A stretch of 64,000 nucleotides of DNA from Ashinkailepas kermadecensis (taxonomy: Eukaryota > Arthropoda > Thecostraca > Neolepadidae): NCBI GenBank assembly GCA_034440615.1, contig JAOTOM010003818.1, forward strand, positions 1 through 64,000, in the 5' to 3' direction. This document shows positions 22,748-34,220 of the stretch, in pieces. Position 1 is the first letter of the stretch, and each line of letters opens with the position of its first letter. The notes under the pieces are model-generated. The model searched no databases. It was not told where the DNA came from and saw only the letters and a program-made list of their open reading frames with translations. The translations under genes and the position numbers were made by a program.

Positions 22748-23424
22748 GTATCATCCAGGTCATGTGCATGAGTAGGTGGTCGTTGAAATGTGGATCGAGG
22801 TCACACACCCAGCAGAGGGATTGGATATGCGGAAGGAGGCGAGTGTAATGTCGGATGTTGTGTGTGCTGCTAGTGGATTGACTGCGGTGACGTATGCTGA
22901 TTTGCCGGTGCTTAGTGTTGTGAGGTTGTGTTGATTTACCAGTGTGGTGAGTGTATGTCCTCTACGGTCTGGGTGTGCTATGTGTGTGTCCCAGAGTGGG
23001 TGGTGTGCGTTGAAATCGCCACAGAGGGCGACCGGCGTGGTAGTTTGGTCAAGTGCCTTGTTTTGTTCGGAAATAGAGCCTGCGTTTCGCGCTGGTCGGT
23101 CGTAGATGTTGATGAGTGCGGATGCACTGTTGTGTATGTGCATTTCCGTAATTAATATATTTGATGTGGTGTCAAGTTGTATCTGACGGTGCGGTGTAGA
23201 GTTCCTAATGTATGCGCGTACTCCGCCTGATCTGCGTGCGTTGTATGTGTGTGTCTTGTCTGTATAGTGTGTATTGTGATATGTTGAATTGATATGGGCT
23301 AGTGGGTCTAACGTGTGTTTCCTGGATGCAAAGTGCTGTGCGGTTTGTTTAAAGTGCGTGCTGTAATTTCGTGTCATTGCCGTATACCATTGCGTGAATG
23401 CGTGTCGTGTGCATTCTATGGTAG
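22748..23424 (-). pseudogene. LINE ORF2 N-terminal part: APE-type endonuclease
   Basis: Minus-strand apurinic-like endonuclease domain of an I/Jockey-group retrotransposon, which nicks target DNA to prime reverse transcription. In order: an N-terminal stretch from about 23424; RRSGGVRAYIRN (about 23190-23225); the hallmark GDFNAHHPLWDTHI (about 23010-22970); RRGHTL; SDITLASFRIS (about 22855-22830). A frameshift there moves the end to another frame with FNDHLLMHMTW, where the usual SDH catalytic motif is NDH. No start codon fits cleanly; there is an in-frame stop just upstream near 23425. Reading ends at about 22745, where GGGCCC-rich repeat sequence begins, so RT and RNase H are missing. Non-functional. 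Confidence 0.88.
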
Positions 23425-24147
23425 TATGCTATTCAGTGTTTGTGAGTTTTGACGCGAGGGTTGGGTTTCCTGCTGGTGTTGGGTTTTTATGAGGCACGTT
23501 TTGTTGGAGCGTGTGGTGGGTTTGATGGGGGTGGTGCCCTGTGTGTCGGTGTCTGTGGACCTCGTGCGTTTTGATCTGTTGTGCTGTCCGAACGCATGTC
23601 TGATGTCCCGAGCTGCACGAGTGCTTGTGTGGTGCGGATAGTGGTTTCGGTTCCGGTTCCGGTGAGGGTGGGGGTGTCTGGGTGGCATGGGTGGCTGTTG
23701 TGTTGTGCGCTGCGGATGTGGGGGAAGGGGCTGTGCGGGGCGGTTGGGTGTGATGTGCTGTGGTGTGTGGGGCGGTTGGGTGTGATGTGCTGTGGTGTGC
23801 TCTGTTGCAGTGTGAGTGTGGGCAGGAGTGGGGTGTGTGTCATGTGTGTGATGTGGATGGTGTGTGATGTGGATGGTGTGTGATGTGCATGGTGTGTGAT
23901 GTGGATGGTGTATGTGGGTCGTTGAAAGGTCTGGTTGTGAGGTGGGGTCGTCCTGTGCTGTGTGTGTTGTGTGTCTGTGTGGCGTTCTGGTCGGGTGTGT
24001 TGTCTGTGCGTGGCGTGGTGGCGGAGCCAGATACTCCGCGAGTGTGCATGGTGGCGGCTGAGCTGCTCTACCCGGCGCTATGCGACTGGCGGGCCACGCA
24101 GACTGCGGGCCGGGGACCCACGCTCTGGTCCGGGGAACGGCTCAGTC
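23425..24147 (-). pseudogene. LINE inter-domain region, Thr/Pro/His-rich (probable ORF1 C-terminus)
   Basis: Between zinc knuckles and endonuclease, the minus strand reads low-complexity Thr/Pro/His/Ser sequence in several frames. The plus strand is GT-rich and includes a ~34-bp duplication (GGGGCGGTTGGGTGTGATGT at about 23736 and 23770). Position suggests ORF1 C-terminus or ORF1-ORF2 spacer, but no motif confirms it. Confidence 0.5.
23829..23915 (+). repeat. 18-bp GATGTGGATGGTGTGT-type repeat, ~4 copies
   Basis: GTGTGTGATGTGGATGGT repeats every 18 bp with single changes. Lies within the LINE. Confidence 0.85.
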
Positions 24148-24148
24148 C

Positions 24149-24461
24149 TTAAAGTGGACGAGGCCGAGCATTTCTCTCCTCGTCCACCCACCGCGGACAG
24201 GTCTTGTCCCAGGACTCGTGGGCGCCTAGGCAGTTTACACAGCTCCGCTCGCCGCCTATCGAGGTGTTTATGTTGTGGTGGCGGGCACACGTCCCGCACG
24301 TGGGTGTTGCTGCTAGGCACCCCCCCCACCCCCACCCGCGGTGTAGCCGTAGATCTGGCACATTTGGAGCGCTGCCGGAGGGATGCACGTGATATGACCG
24401 TGTATCTGATGTATTCGCATGTTATGTGTGTCGGTTGGATCCGGATGTCGAAACTCAGCAT
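24149..24461 (-). pseudogene. LINE ORF1 zinc-knuckle region
   Basis: Minus strand reads CGTCARHHNINTS (second knuckle, last Cys replaced by Ser) and CVNCLGAHESWDKTCPRW (about 24240-24190; C-X2-C-X3-H-X6-C), followed by VDEERN. The 'CP.W..E' tail after the last knuckle is characteristic of ORF1/Gag-like nucleic-acid-binding proteins of I/Jockey-group LINEs. Upstream, in another frame (about 24425-24370), CEYIRYTVISRA looks like a decayed first knuckle. It is followed by a C-rich run near 24320 that probably holds the frameshift. Same strand and order (ORF1 then ORF2) as the endonuclease at 23.4-22.75 kb, so they belong to one element. Confidence 0.82.
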
Positions 24462-24536
24462 GATTAAGTTAAGCGGGTGTTGTGTTTGTCAGGTAGTGTG
24501 TGTATGGGAGGGGGGCGGCTGTATACGGCGGAGTAC

Positions 24537-24569
24537 CTGTTTGTGCTGAACGTGGTTCAGCACAAACAG
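24537..24569. other. Perfect 15-bp hairpin
   Basis: CTGTTTGTGCTGAAC (24537-24551), loop GTG, then its exact reverse complement (24555-24569). It lies just upstream of the minus-strand LINE ORF1, at the start of the duplicated block. Confidence 0.9.
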
Positions 24570-25320
24570 TATACAGATGTCAAGTGATTGCGTAGATCAG
24601 TCAGTTTGACAGTTTCACAGGCCAATGGTGGTGTTCCAATTGCTCAGGATGTAATTGAAAATGGAGCGACGTTGTCAAGTATGTATTAGGCCCTGGCGCC
24701 TAATTTGAGGGCCAGGTAGGCCATCATGCCAGCCACCTCCAGTGCGTGGATGTCCCCTTGAGATGTGTTCAGGTGTGTGGGAGACTGATAGGTGTGTTCG
24801 GTGTGTGGTGTATTGTTGGCAGTATTTGTGCCCCTTGGGGTTTGTTCAGGTGTGTGGAAGACGTAATACTGATCGGTATGTTCTGTATGTGGTGTATTGT
24901 TGGCAGTATATGTGGACCGATTTTGTCACTGGCTTGGATGAGGAGCGCCATTGATCTAATCTGATGTACGTGCAGGGGCGCTGCTGTGCTCTTGGAGAGT
25001 TCCTCCTCCACTGCCCAGGGGTGGAAATAGACCATAGGCTCCTCATCGTTCAGACTCCCCATAGACTCCCTCCCCATCATCCAGGCGGCAGAAGAATACT
25101 CTCCCGTGGGTACAGGTGGGCTGGTGTCCATGCTGCTAAGTGGTGGTGCGAGTATGTGAATGTATGTGTTGGTGCTGAATGCGATGCAGCAAAAAACGAG
25201 TGTACAGCTGTCAAGTGAGTACGTAGAGTAGTCAGTTTTAAAGTTTAACAGGCCGATGGTGGTGTTCTAACTGTTGGAAGTAATTTAAAATGGAGCGACG
25301 TTATCAAACATGTATTAGGC
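24543..25320 (-). repeat. Direct duplication in presumed 5' region of the LINE
   Basis: Segment 24543-24691 is repeated at 25169-25320 at roughly 75% identity. Shared words include CAGGCCRATGGTGGTGTTC, AAATGGAGCGACGTT and ATGTATTAGGC. Spacing is about 627 bp. Between them lies a 78-bp tandem pair (24753-24830 and 24831-24915; GTGTATTGTTGGCAGTAT). Relative to the minus-strand LINE this is 5' flanking or 5'-UTR sequence, so it may represent UTR monomers. That role is inference. Confidence 0.65.
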
Positions 25321-25587
25321 ATGCAAGTAAAACGTGCGCGACGTGAGTGTGAACATCACATGCGTGAGAAGGTGCAGGACGGCGTATCCGGCTGACCAGA
25401 TGATTGAGCGCCAGTTCAGGATGGCCTAGCCGTACATGGGCGAGGACCACATCTGTTAAGCATATCGTTTGGTGTGGCTATCGGATCTCCTGTATGTGCC
25501 TGGCCAAACCGACCTGGGGAATCACCCCAAGCATCTCGACTGACCACGTGACGCCATCGCGTGACGTAGCGGGCCCAGTCGGCGCAT

Positions 25588-25850
25588 CTGAAGCCCGGCT
25601 CACGCCGCCCCCGTTATGGGCTGTGCGAACGTCGGAACTCGGCCAGACATCTGTAGAAACGCCTTCGGCTTTTCGTTTTCGACTTGTGCGGTGTGTAACG
25701 CCGACTACGGAGCGACAATGTAAGTTCGTCTGACGTGAGTCTAAAAGTTAGCATTGTGTTCGACTTTTGCGCCACAAACGCACCTCCGACGCCCGTCGAG
25801 AGCGTAGCTGAATGGGGTGCCGGCGCTTCTAGACGCCTTTACACTCCGGT
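25588..25850 (+). repeat. Interspersed repeat, copy 1
   Basis: Aligns with 28877-29195 in the same orientation. Shared pieces: AAGCCCGGC.CAC.CCGC, ACGTCGG, CGGAGCGACAAT, GCGCCACAAACNNACCTCC and GTCGAGARCGTAGC. Identity is modest (about 65-70% by eye). Non-coding; class unknown, possibly a DNA-element relic. Confidence 0.65.
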
Positions 25851-26235
25851 TTTCCTCCAATTTCCTCCATGTTGATATCGGACATTTGGCACCCCAGTGA
25901 TGTAAAAGAATGACCACTCTAATGGTATCTAAGGTAGCTGATCTATGTATGATAGACAGCAGAGATAAGTGCTTGTATTCCCAAATAACACCAAAAACGA
26001 AATAACTTTACTCAGTGATGCCACAGAAATGAAAACGCAGTCCGTTTGCCGTCCAAAAAGCTGTCATTCAGCTTACCTCCCACCCTTCTCTTCTGGGATC
26101 CAAGTACCTTCAGGAGAAGCCAGCTTTTGGCACCGCAATCGGCACGACCGCACCAGGAACGCACAATTGACGTCCGTTAGAACGGAGTGGAAACGAGCGC
26201 CCGTCACTCTCAACTTCATTCCATTCTTTTTCCCA
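25851..26235. other. No recognisable feature
   Basis: Unremarkable DNA between the repeat copy and the GC-rich block. Confidence 0.5.
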
Positions 26236-26239
26236 TTCA

Positions 26240-27350
26240 TACAACAGCCTGAAACCGATGCGGTGTGAAGCGAGCCACAGATACAAGCCGCACGCCCTGC
26301 GGCACTCTCTTCTCTCGGAATCGCACACGTCTGTCGAAGACGCCCGTTGTGCCGTGAAAATGTCCGGCGAAAACGGCTGCGTCATACACAGGATGAATGG
26401 CGCACGGCGATCCGCCGAGCGGCACGCGGCCCGGCTCGAAATAGACGCCGCCGCTGGCCGCCCGACACGCACAGCCAGAGGCGGTGGACGTCGGCGCGTC
26501 CGCACCCATCGATTGGTGGCTCGTGGCGCCGGCGGACGCCGGCGACCGTGGGCAGGTCGACTGTGGATTTGTCGCGGCTCGCGTCGCCGTGGCGGGCGTC
26601 GTGCTGCGTCGACAGCGCGTCGCGGCCGGCGGCGACGTGTCCGCGGTGCGCTGGGTGCGCCTCTGGTGACGCGCCGGTGCGTGGGTCGGCCAGCTGGTGC
26701 GGCGGGCGTCCGCCGCCGCCGCGCCGCCGGCCCGCGCCACCTTCGCCACCCGTTCGGCCAGTGCTGGTGGCGGCGCGCGCCGACCGACAGTGTGGCGCGC
26801 GAGCGGAGCGTGGTGTGTGCCGGCGGCGCGACGGCAAGGAAAAGGGCACCGGCAAGGCCGTAGAATCGGTGCTGCCTGGTGAGCGCTGTCGCCGCAGGTG
26901 ACATGGCGGTGACGTTGCAGCTGGGCCGGTGACCCGACGCGTCTCTGTGGGCAGTGCATGCGCCGGCAAACAGGGAGCCGGAACACGCGCGAGGTGCTCG
27001 ACCTCACGGCGGGAGCAGACCCGCTCACATGTCAGCTGGCGTGAGAGATGTGCCGCAGCCGGCTCGGTCATCGGTCAGGTCGCGCGGCGACTGAGTGCTA
27101 CCACCGTGCGGCGTGGAGGTCAGGTACTGCTCCGTTGGGGCCCAGCTGACCGGTGTGTGGCGGGTAGAGACTGTACTGGCGAGCCTGGTCATGTGCTGCA
27201 CAGAGACGCGGACGTGAACCAGCCCGATTTACGATGTTCCGACGCTCAAGGTGACCGCGTAGTACAACGGAAGTGGACAGTTCCGACCGCAGCCCGTCGC
27301 TCACAGTTGGCTGCCTTCACGTGGAAGACGCTCGCACGGGTGAGTGTGCC
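26240..27350. other. Long GC/CpG-rich block with conflicting open frames
   Basis: The most extended CpG-rich stretch in the window. Frames of 264, 263 and 229 codons on minus and 201 and 184 on plus overlap heavily and are Arg/Ala/Pro-rich, as expected from composition. No domain, signal peptide or conserved motif is visible. This is the best place to look for a gene's 5' exon or promoter, but the sequence alone does not establish one or its strand. Confidence 0.45.
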
Positions 27351-28876
27351 GTGCCGCTTGTATATGACAGGCAGGGTGGGAATTAAGCCACTTCTTCAGA
27401 TATTTTATCTCTGAAAACATTTTTGCACTCCGGGTTCATACTGGATAGGATGGGCTTCACATGTACTCCGACACAAATGTGGGAACAAAGATATCAATAA
27501 AAACAAACACAGAACGACACCCAAAGAAAAACGCTGGTTATTCCACTTACGGTCACCGCTCAAACTAATCACTTTTTGTCGCAGTCAGCAGCCGAACCAC
27601 AGCTTCACACACTCCAGCAATCTCAACCACCGGAACTGCCGGCAACAACGCGCCAACAGCAACTTGCAAGATGATGCGCATGCGCACTGAGAACACTGTT
27701 CTCCGGCTCTGGAGCGCAGTCTCGGAAAACCTGTGTTCCTGCCACCCATATAGTGGGAAAGTTCGACAGTTTTAAGAGACGTTCTCCGGAGTCCCGGAGG
27801 CCACCGATCAGAATTGGCTGCGTTAGCGTTTTCTGTTCAGAAATCTGTCTGTCAACCAATCAATGTAAATTATTTGTATATGACGTCATAACCATTAGCA
27901 ACTTTGAACACATGGTTAACAGTGTCATACTGTAAACACAAGACCTTGACTGATCCTTGGCTTTGATCACATCCAACTGTGGCGTGTGCGGTAGCTGAGT
28001 TGCGTTCGTATTACGTGGGAAATTGGCTGCGTAGGTAGGTATGCGCTCTAAGCTGAGGGTGAAGTATGAAGTATTTTTGTTTGTTTTTCATATGGCTACC
28101 CTTGTACTGAGACCAACAGTGAAAGGAAAGCGCATTTCTCCTGTGAGTTATGAGAAACGAAACAGTGCTGATTATTACGGGTCACTGCCGGGCGGTGCCA
28201 TGCATTGTTCACTTCTTTGTCCGATGTTTTGGCATTTGATTTGACCAAAAATGAGAATGATATTACTTATGCATATTATGCAGGTACTGATTTAGGTTTT
28301 TCCGCTCAGTTACTGGTAAACAGATTACATGCATACAAAAATAATGTCCATGAAAATGTACTCCGGAAGAAATCGGTATGCACTCCGACTCCCAACCCGA
28401 AAAGTAAGTTTCCCACTCTGGTGACAGGTCAACGGTCTCAGAAGCTGAGGTAAAAGTGTGCTGAGGATATCGCTCTCGTGGCGTGGTCATTATAGCGCAG
28501 ATTCGGTGTCGGGATCTTGGCAGTCATTAGTTGTGGAGTGTGAGCTTTCCAGCCCCAGAAGTGTACCTTCTGTCCCTCCCTCTCCACGTGATTCGGAATG
28601 AAGCACAACTGAGAGTCAGATTGTTTTGAAGTGGCTGAAACTCTGGGAAAATCGCACATTTTTGTATAGTAGCTTCCCCAATTAAATTCCTTTTGGTCCG
28701 GACACAAATTGGGCTTCTCTTTTCTTTTTTTTCTTCTTTTTTTTTTTGGGGGGGGGCGTAATGTTTGGAATTCTTTTCGTCAGTATTCAAGATGTTCAAT
28801 TAAAATCGCTGGCGTTTGACCATTTGCTAGCGATTAAAGGGCAAGCCAAACGTAGACGGCCATTGTCTTGCCACGA
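27351..28876. other. No recognisable feature; homopolymer tract
   Basis: A T-rich then G-rich run (about 28716-28757). Otherwise nothing supported. Confidence 0.5.
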
Positions 28877-29195
28877 TAAAGCCCGGCGCACACCGCGCCC
28901 TTTCTAAGCTTTACAGACGTCGGGCGTGCGTCAAGACGTCCGTGAAAGCGCCCGCGGCCATCCGTTTTCGACGGGCACGATGCGTGACGGCTATTTCGGA
29001 GCGACAATTCACCTCCGTTTGACGCCCGTCTGACGTCCGTCCAAAAGCGTGATTTTTATCAACTTTTAGTGAAGCTTCGATCCATGAGCGCAATATGATA
29101 CAACCGCGCCACAAACTTACCTCCCATGTCTGTCGAGAACGTAGCCGAACGGAAGGCCCGAGGTTCTCGACTTTTTAAGCTCCGTTTTTTTTTAA
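28877..29195 (+). repeat. Interspersed repeat, copy 2
   Basis: Partner of 25588-25850. This copy has extra GACGTC/GACGCCCGTC words. The flanks do not show a convincing TSD. Confidence 0.65.
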
Positions 29196-31828
29196 TTCTG
29201 ACTCGTGCGATGTGCACCGGGCATGACTTGAAGTTATTCCCGCACCCCGGTATTGGACCCCGCCTGGAAGCTGAAGGTGATGGCGCCCTTGTTTTCCCTT
29301 TCCACTTCATCCCAGCACAATACAAAAACTGACAAAAGTAGGAGGCCCTGTCCGGCGGCCCGACAAAGACCAACTAATCGAGTATGCGCGGAGTTGCCAC
29401 TTCCCTGGGAAAGGCGTCTCCCACAGATATGTCGAAAATAAGCACGATAATTCAGGCTGCTCAGTGGAAGTAGTAGACCTGATACATTGCTGTCTCTTCC
29501 GCACGTATCTTTTCAGGTGAAGGTACATTTTTGGGGGAAAATGGAAAATTTGCTCGCACCAATACGAGAAGTTCAGCTGTATGACTCGAGATCCTTGGGA
29601 GGGACGAAATTTTGCGAGAACAAAGATTCAGCAGCCGGGAAGAACAGTGTAAGGACTGAAAAAAACGTTTTTTAGAGGACTGGGGTGGGGAAGGAGAATA
29701 TACTCCTTTCACAACAGTAATTTTTTAAAGCTATTCATTATGATACTTCGATACGTACCATGTGGCACACCGGACCCGAAAAAATAGTTATGCCTGAAGC
29801 AGGTTTAGCTAGCTAAATTTATGATTTGGCAAATCATAACAATCCAGCCGCCCGCCAGACAACTTCGGGGACGGACTAAGTTTAGCCCTTTAGGACGACT
29901 CATTTTTATGCCTTTCGGGATTCACCAGTACATCATATCAACCATAAGCAACAGAGATATCACTTTCGTAAGGTTGTTCAGCAAGCGCGATTAGCAAGAA
30001 ATAATTCGCTGGAATTTCTCTCTTCATTAAAAAGCCGTGTGATCCGCGATTCTGAGGTTTTCATATTTGAAAAAAAAATATAACATAGCTGTGACTGCAG
30101 GGATGCTTCACTTCTTGGAGAGCGACAAAGGTGTTTGGGACACGTGTCTACAGGGACACCAGAGCCTATGGGGTTCTGACAGTGTGACGTCTTAAACGCA
30201 AAATTTAACATTAACCTCATGGCGTGGGCTGCAAAGATTGCCTTGCAATTTGGTCTGCTCCCATTAATCTGGATGGCCTACCGTTGTTGCTGGTCGACAA
30301 AAGCCTAACGAAGTAGCAAATTACAAATCGCAAGTTTGCAAGTAACAACTTAACTTGGCAAATTAGCAAAGTAAGCCGGCAATAGTGTACCGGATCAGCA
30401 TTAGTGAAAATCATACACGTGAGGGCGCCTCACGTGCAGAAGTGCGCAGTTGGTCGCCCCTACAGTGCAGGCTTGCCTACCTGAATGAGCGCATGGAAGT
30501 CGTGTCCCAACTACCAAACACTGGTGGCGGTTGATCAGGCCGGGGCCGACGTTATGGTGCCGGGCATTGCTCGGAAGTACCCACGGCGCACCTGGTGGGC
30601 ACCAACACCGACACACCCCTCGCTCGCATTTGCGGTGGAAACCGAGGAAGCAGTTTCCAAGCACGTTTATTCTGTTTTTATTTAGGGCACAAATTGCGAA
30701 GCCGGCTGTTTTCTGTAGTGTTGTCTGTTTTCGTCCAGACGTTTTACACATCGGTAGCATGATATTATCAGACTCAGGGAAATTAAGTATAGAAATTATT
30801 GTTGCGGGTGAACACGAGTGCTGGATAAGTGAAGACTACTTGGGAGCAGCTATTTGCAACTTCTTGCACTTGTTTGTATTTGAAAGCCCTGAAATGGTAC
30901 CTAAGAGACGGACCGCTGGGTATTTAATTCTACCTAAATAAACACGCGTCAGTGGCGTCGTGTTATGGACATGATTAGAATGTTTCAAGTGCCTGAATGC
31001 ATATGGTGCAATGCTTGTGCGCTGGATTCTGGAAAACTCGCACTGAGTATATGTACACGAAAGATGTTATGCAATGATCATATTTAAGGCACATTCTTGA
31101 CCGCGGAAGCTATCGAGTGCGCAAGATATAATTGCTATTGCGATATCCAAAACCAGCGCGAAGGACAATGATTCCGTTCTTGATTTCACATTTCCCAGCA
31201 TTTCTCTCTTTTTTAGGAAATTATAAACTGAGCTTGGTTGAACTCCGATCGCATCACCCCATCGCCAAATTGAACGCCGCAATATCTGTGTGGCACAGCC
31301 ATTTTCCTGTGGGGGTCGTCCCCCACAGTTGGGCAAGACAGCCTCTCTCCGTCTTTAGACGGCCCCTCTCCGACTTCCAAGCCCCTTTCCGACTGATTAC
31401 AGCTCCTCTCCGACTTAAAACGGCCCCTCCCCTACTCCATAACAGGTGTATCATTGTATGAGGTCGATTGGCTGGGCGCAGGTCTTGACCTCTAGGCGTA
31501 ACCGGTATTTTCTCAAGAGTTGGTGGAGTGGGGGGGGAGGGAGAACTAAAATCTATTGAAATAATTGGCTTAGTATTAGCCAAAATTCCTTAAGTTAGTA
31601 TTTTATCAGAAGGACAGTCAGGGGGCCGTTGGCCCTGAAGGGCCTCACTCACGAGGACCTTTACGGCATGCAGACTTCCAGAGGTCCCCTCCAGCATCCA
31701 AACCTCAAAAAAGGGACCATACCTGGCAAAGGACAGTGTTTGTGGCCTGTAGCCTGCTTGTGGTGGCTTGTGGTGGTGCTTGCTTCGCTTTGGACTGGCC
31801 GACCGGATGGGACGATCACCTGGCTGGG
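29196..31828. other. No recognisable gene
   Basis: About 2.6 kb of mixed DNA. The 136-codon plus frame at 30531-30941 has a normal-looking amino-acid mix in its second half (about 30690-30935) but no motif I recognise; it could be an exon of an unknown gene. Short CCCCTCTCCGAC repeats occur at 31364-31430. Confidence 0.45.
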
Positions 31829-33590
31829 AACACGGCGGTACAGGGCGGTACTTCCGTGACACGTGCGCGGCGTGCCTGGCCACCTGTCTCCAGACACGGC
31901 GGTACAAGGCGGTACTCCCGTGACACGTGCGCGGCGTGCCTGGCCACCTGTCTCCAGACACGGCGGTACAAGGCGGTACTTCCGTGACACGTGCGCGGCG
32001 TGCCTGGCCACCTGTCTCCAGACACGGCGGTACAAGGCGGTACTCCCGTGACACGTGCGCGGCGTGCCTGGCCACCTGTCTGCCTCCAGACACGGCGGTA
32101 CAAGGCGGTACTTCCGTGACACGTGCGCGGCGTGCCTGGCCACCTGTCTCCAGACACGGCGGTACAAGGCGGTACTTCCGTGACACGTGCGCAGCGTGCC
32201 TGGCCGCCTGTCTCCAGACACGGCGGTACAAGGCGGTACTCCCGTGACACGTGCGCGGCGTGCCTGGCCACCTGTCTCCAGACACGGCGGTACAAGGCGG
32301 TACTTCCGTGACACGTGCGCGGCGTGCCTGGCCACCTGTCTCCAGACACGGCGGTACAAGGCAGTACTCCCGTGACACGTGCGCGGCGTGCCTGGCCACC
32401 TGTCTGCCTCCAGACACGGCGGTACAAGGCGGTACTTCCGTGACACGTGCGCGGCGTGCCTGGCCACCTGTCTCCAGACACGGCGGTACAGGGCGGTACT
32501 TCCGTGACACGTGCGCGGCGTGCCTGGCCACCTGTCTCCAGACACGGCGGTACAAGGCGGTACTTCCGTGACACGTGCGCGGCGTGCCTGGCCACCTGTC
32601 TCCAGACACGGCGGTACAGGGCGGTACTTCCGTGACACGTGCGCGGCGTGCCTGGCCACCTGTCTCCAGACACGGCGGTACAAGGCGGTACTCCCGTGAC
32701 ACGTGCGCGGCGTGCCTGGCCACCTGTCTCCAGACACGGCGGTACAAGGCGGTACTTCCGTGACACGTGCGCGGCGTGCCTGGCCACCTGTCTCCAGACA
32801 CGGCGGTACAGGGCGGTACTCCCGTGACACGTGCGCGGCGTGCCTGGCCACCTGTCTCCAGACACGGCGGTACAAGGCAGTACTTCCGTGACACGTGCGC
32901 GGCGTGCCTGGCCACCTGTCTGTCTCCAGACACGGCGGTACAAGGCGGTACTTCCGTGACACGTGCGCGGCGTGCCTGGCCACCTGTCTCCAGACACGGC
33001 GGTACAAGGCGGTACTTCCGTGACACGTGCGCGGCGTGCCTGGCCACCTGTCTCCAGACACGGCGGTACAAGGCGGTACTTCCGTGACACGTGCGCAGCG
33101 TGCCTGGCCACCTGTGTCCAGACACGGCGGTACAGGGCGGTACTCCCGTGACACGTACGCGGCGTGTCTGACCACCTGTCTCCAGACACGGCGGTACAAG
33201 GCGGTACTTCCGTGACACGTGCGCGGCGTGCCTGGCCACCTGTCTCCAGACACGGCGGTACAAGGCGGTACTTCCGTGACACGTGCGCGGCGTGCCTGGC
33301 CACCTGTCTCCAGACACGGTGGTACAAGGCGGTACTTCCGTGACACGTGCGCGGCGTGCATGGCGACCTGTCTCCAGACACGGCGGTACAGGGCGGTACT
33401 TCCGTGACACGTGCGCGGCGTGCCTGGCCACCTGTCTCCAGACACGGCGGTACAGGGCGGTACTTCCGTGACACGTGCGCGGCGTGCCTGGCCACCTGTC
33501 TCCAGACACGGCGGTACAGGGCGGTACTCCCGTGACACGTGCGCGGCGTGCCTGGCCACCTGTCTGTCTCCGGGCAGGGCGGTACTCCCG
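31829..33590 (+). repeat. 64-bp minisatellite, ~27 copies
   Basis: Near-identical units containing GGCGGTACAAGGCGGTACTT, CCGTGACACGTGCGCGGCGT and GCCTGGCCACCTGTCTCCAG. Three units are 68 bp because of a 4-base gain in TGTCTGCCTCC or TGTCTGTCTCC (about 32083, 32407 and 32921). Each unit contains the palindrome CACGTG. As 64 is not a multiple of three, the reading frame rotates every unit; the minus strand lacks stops in all phases, so three overlapping frames of 639-727 codons exist. They encode frame-shifted versions of the same repeat and are not convincing genes. High copy identity implies recent expansion or gene conversion. Confidence 0.97.
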
Positions 33591-33660
33591 TGAGGCGGTG
33601 CAGGGCGGTACTCCCGTGAGGCGGTGCAGGGCGGTACTCCCGTGACACGTGTGCGGCGTT
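33591..33660 (+). repeat. ~31-bp edge repeat of the 64-bp array
   Basis: GGCGGTACTCCCGTGAGGCGGTGCAG repeated about 2.5 times at the right border of the array; it appears to be a truncated derivative of the 64-bp unit. Confidence 0.8.
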
Positions 33661-34220
33661 CCTGGTCACCAGTCCGTCTCCCGTGTCTCTCCGGCCCGGA
33701 AATGGCCGGCCTGACAGAGCACGGCCGGACACGATCTGGTCTCTTCGCCCGGCCCACGGCAACCCAGCAAGGACGCGGCCAAAGGCGCCGCCACGGATGT
33801 TGAACAGGGAACGACGAAAGGGGTTTTAGGCTGATTGTTTCCATGCAACACTACAGTCTCAATGTTACCCTTCACCAGGCTTGGGGGATGCGTCCACCGT
33901 GACGACACCCATGGACGCGGTCGCGCCCACCTTCAACGGTCTGTTGCCATGCGGCTTCCTCGAGTCGGCTTCTCGATCCGCGTCTCATGCATAAGTGATG
34001 CTCGGTGCTCGTGCCATCCAGCGGCCGCGACGTGTCGGTACCGGTGCACGCAGCACGCCCACTGCGGGCCACAAGCGCCGCGGCTCTATTCAAAATGGCC
34101 CCGCCCGGGCTGGCGACCATTGCAGGCAGTTGACGCCGTTTACTGTGTGCTGGACGCGTCTCGGCCGTTTTGTTTGTTGCACAACTGCTCACCGGCGGAG
34201 CGGCGCCGCCGCCGCCGCCC
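33661..34220. other. GC-rich block
   Basis: CpG-rich with conflicting frames on both strands (251 codons plus from 33835; 136 codons minus). No recognised domain. Confidence 0.4.

Noticed and set aside
26110..27071. Arg/Ala-rich proteins of about 230-264 residues
   Set aside because: GC-rich composition leaves five frames open on both strands; no domain, and residue bias follows codon GC.
31067..31336. Minus 89-codon frame with helix-turn-helix look (RRSIWRWGDAIG)
   Set aside because: No confident match to a transposase or regulator family; too short to assign.
31590..33844. Minus-strand frames of 639, 648 and 727 codons
   Set aside because: All three overlap the 64-bp array and encode phase-rotated versions of the same unit, which simply lacks stops on that strand.
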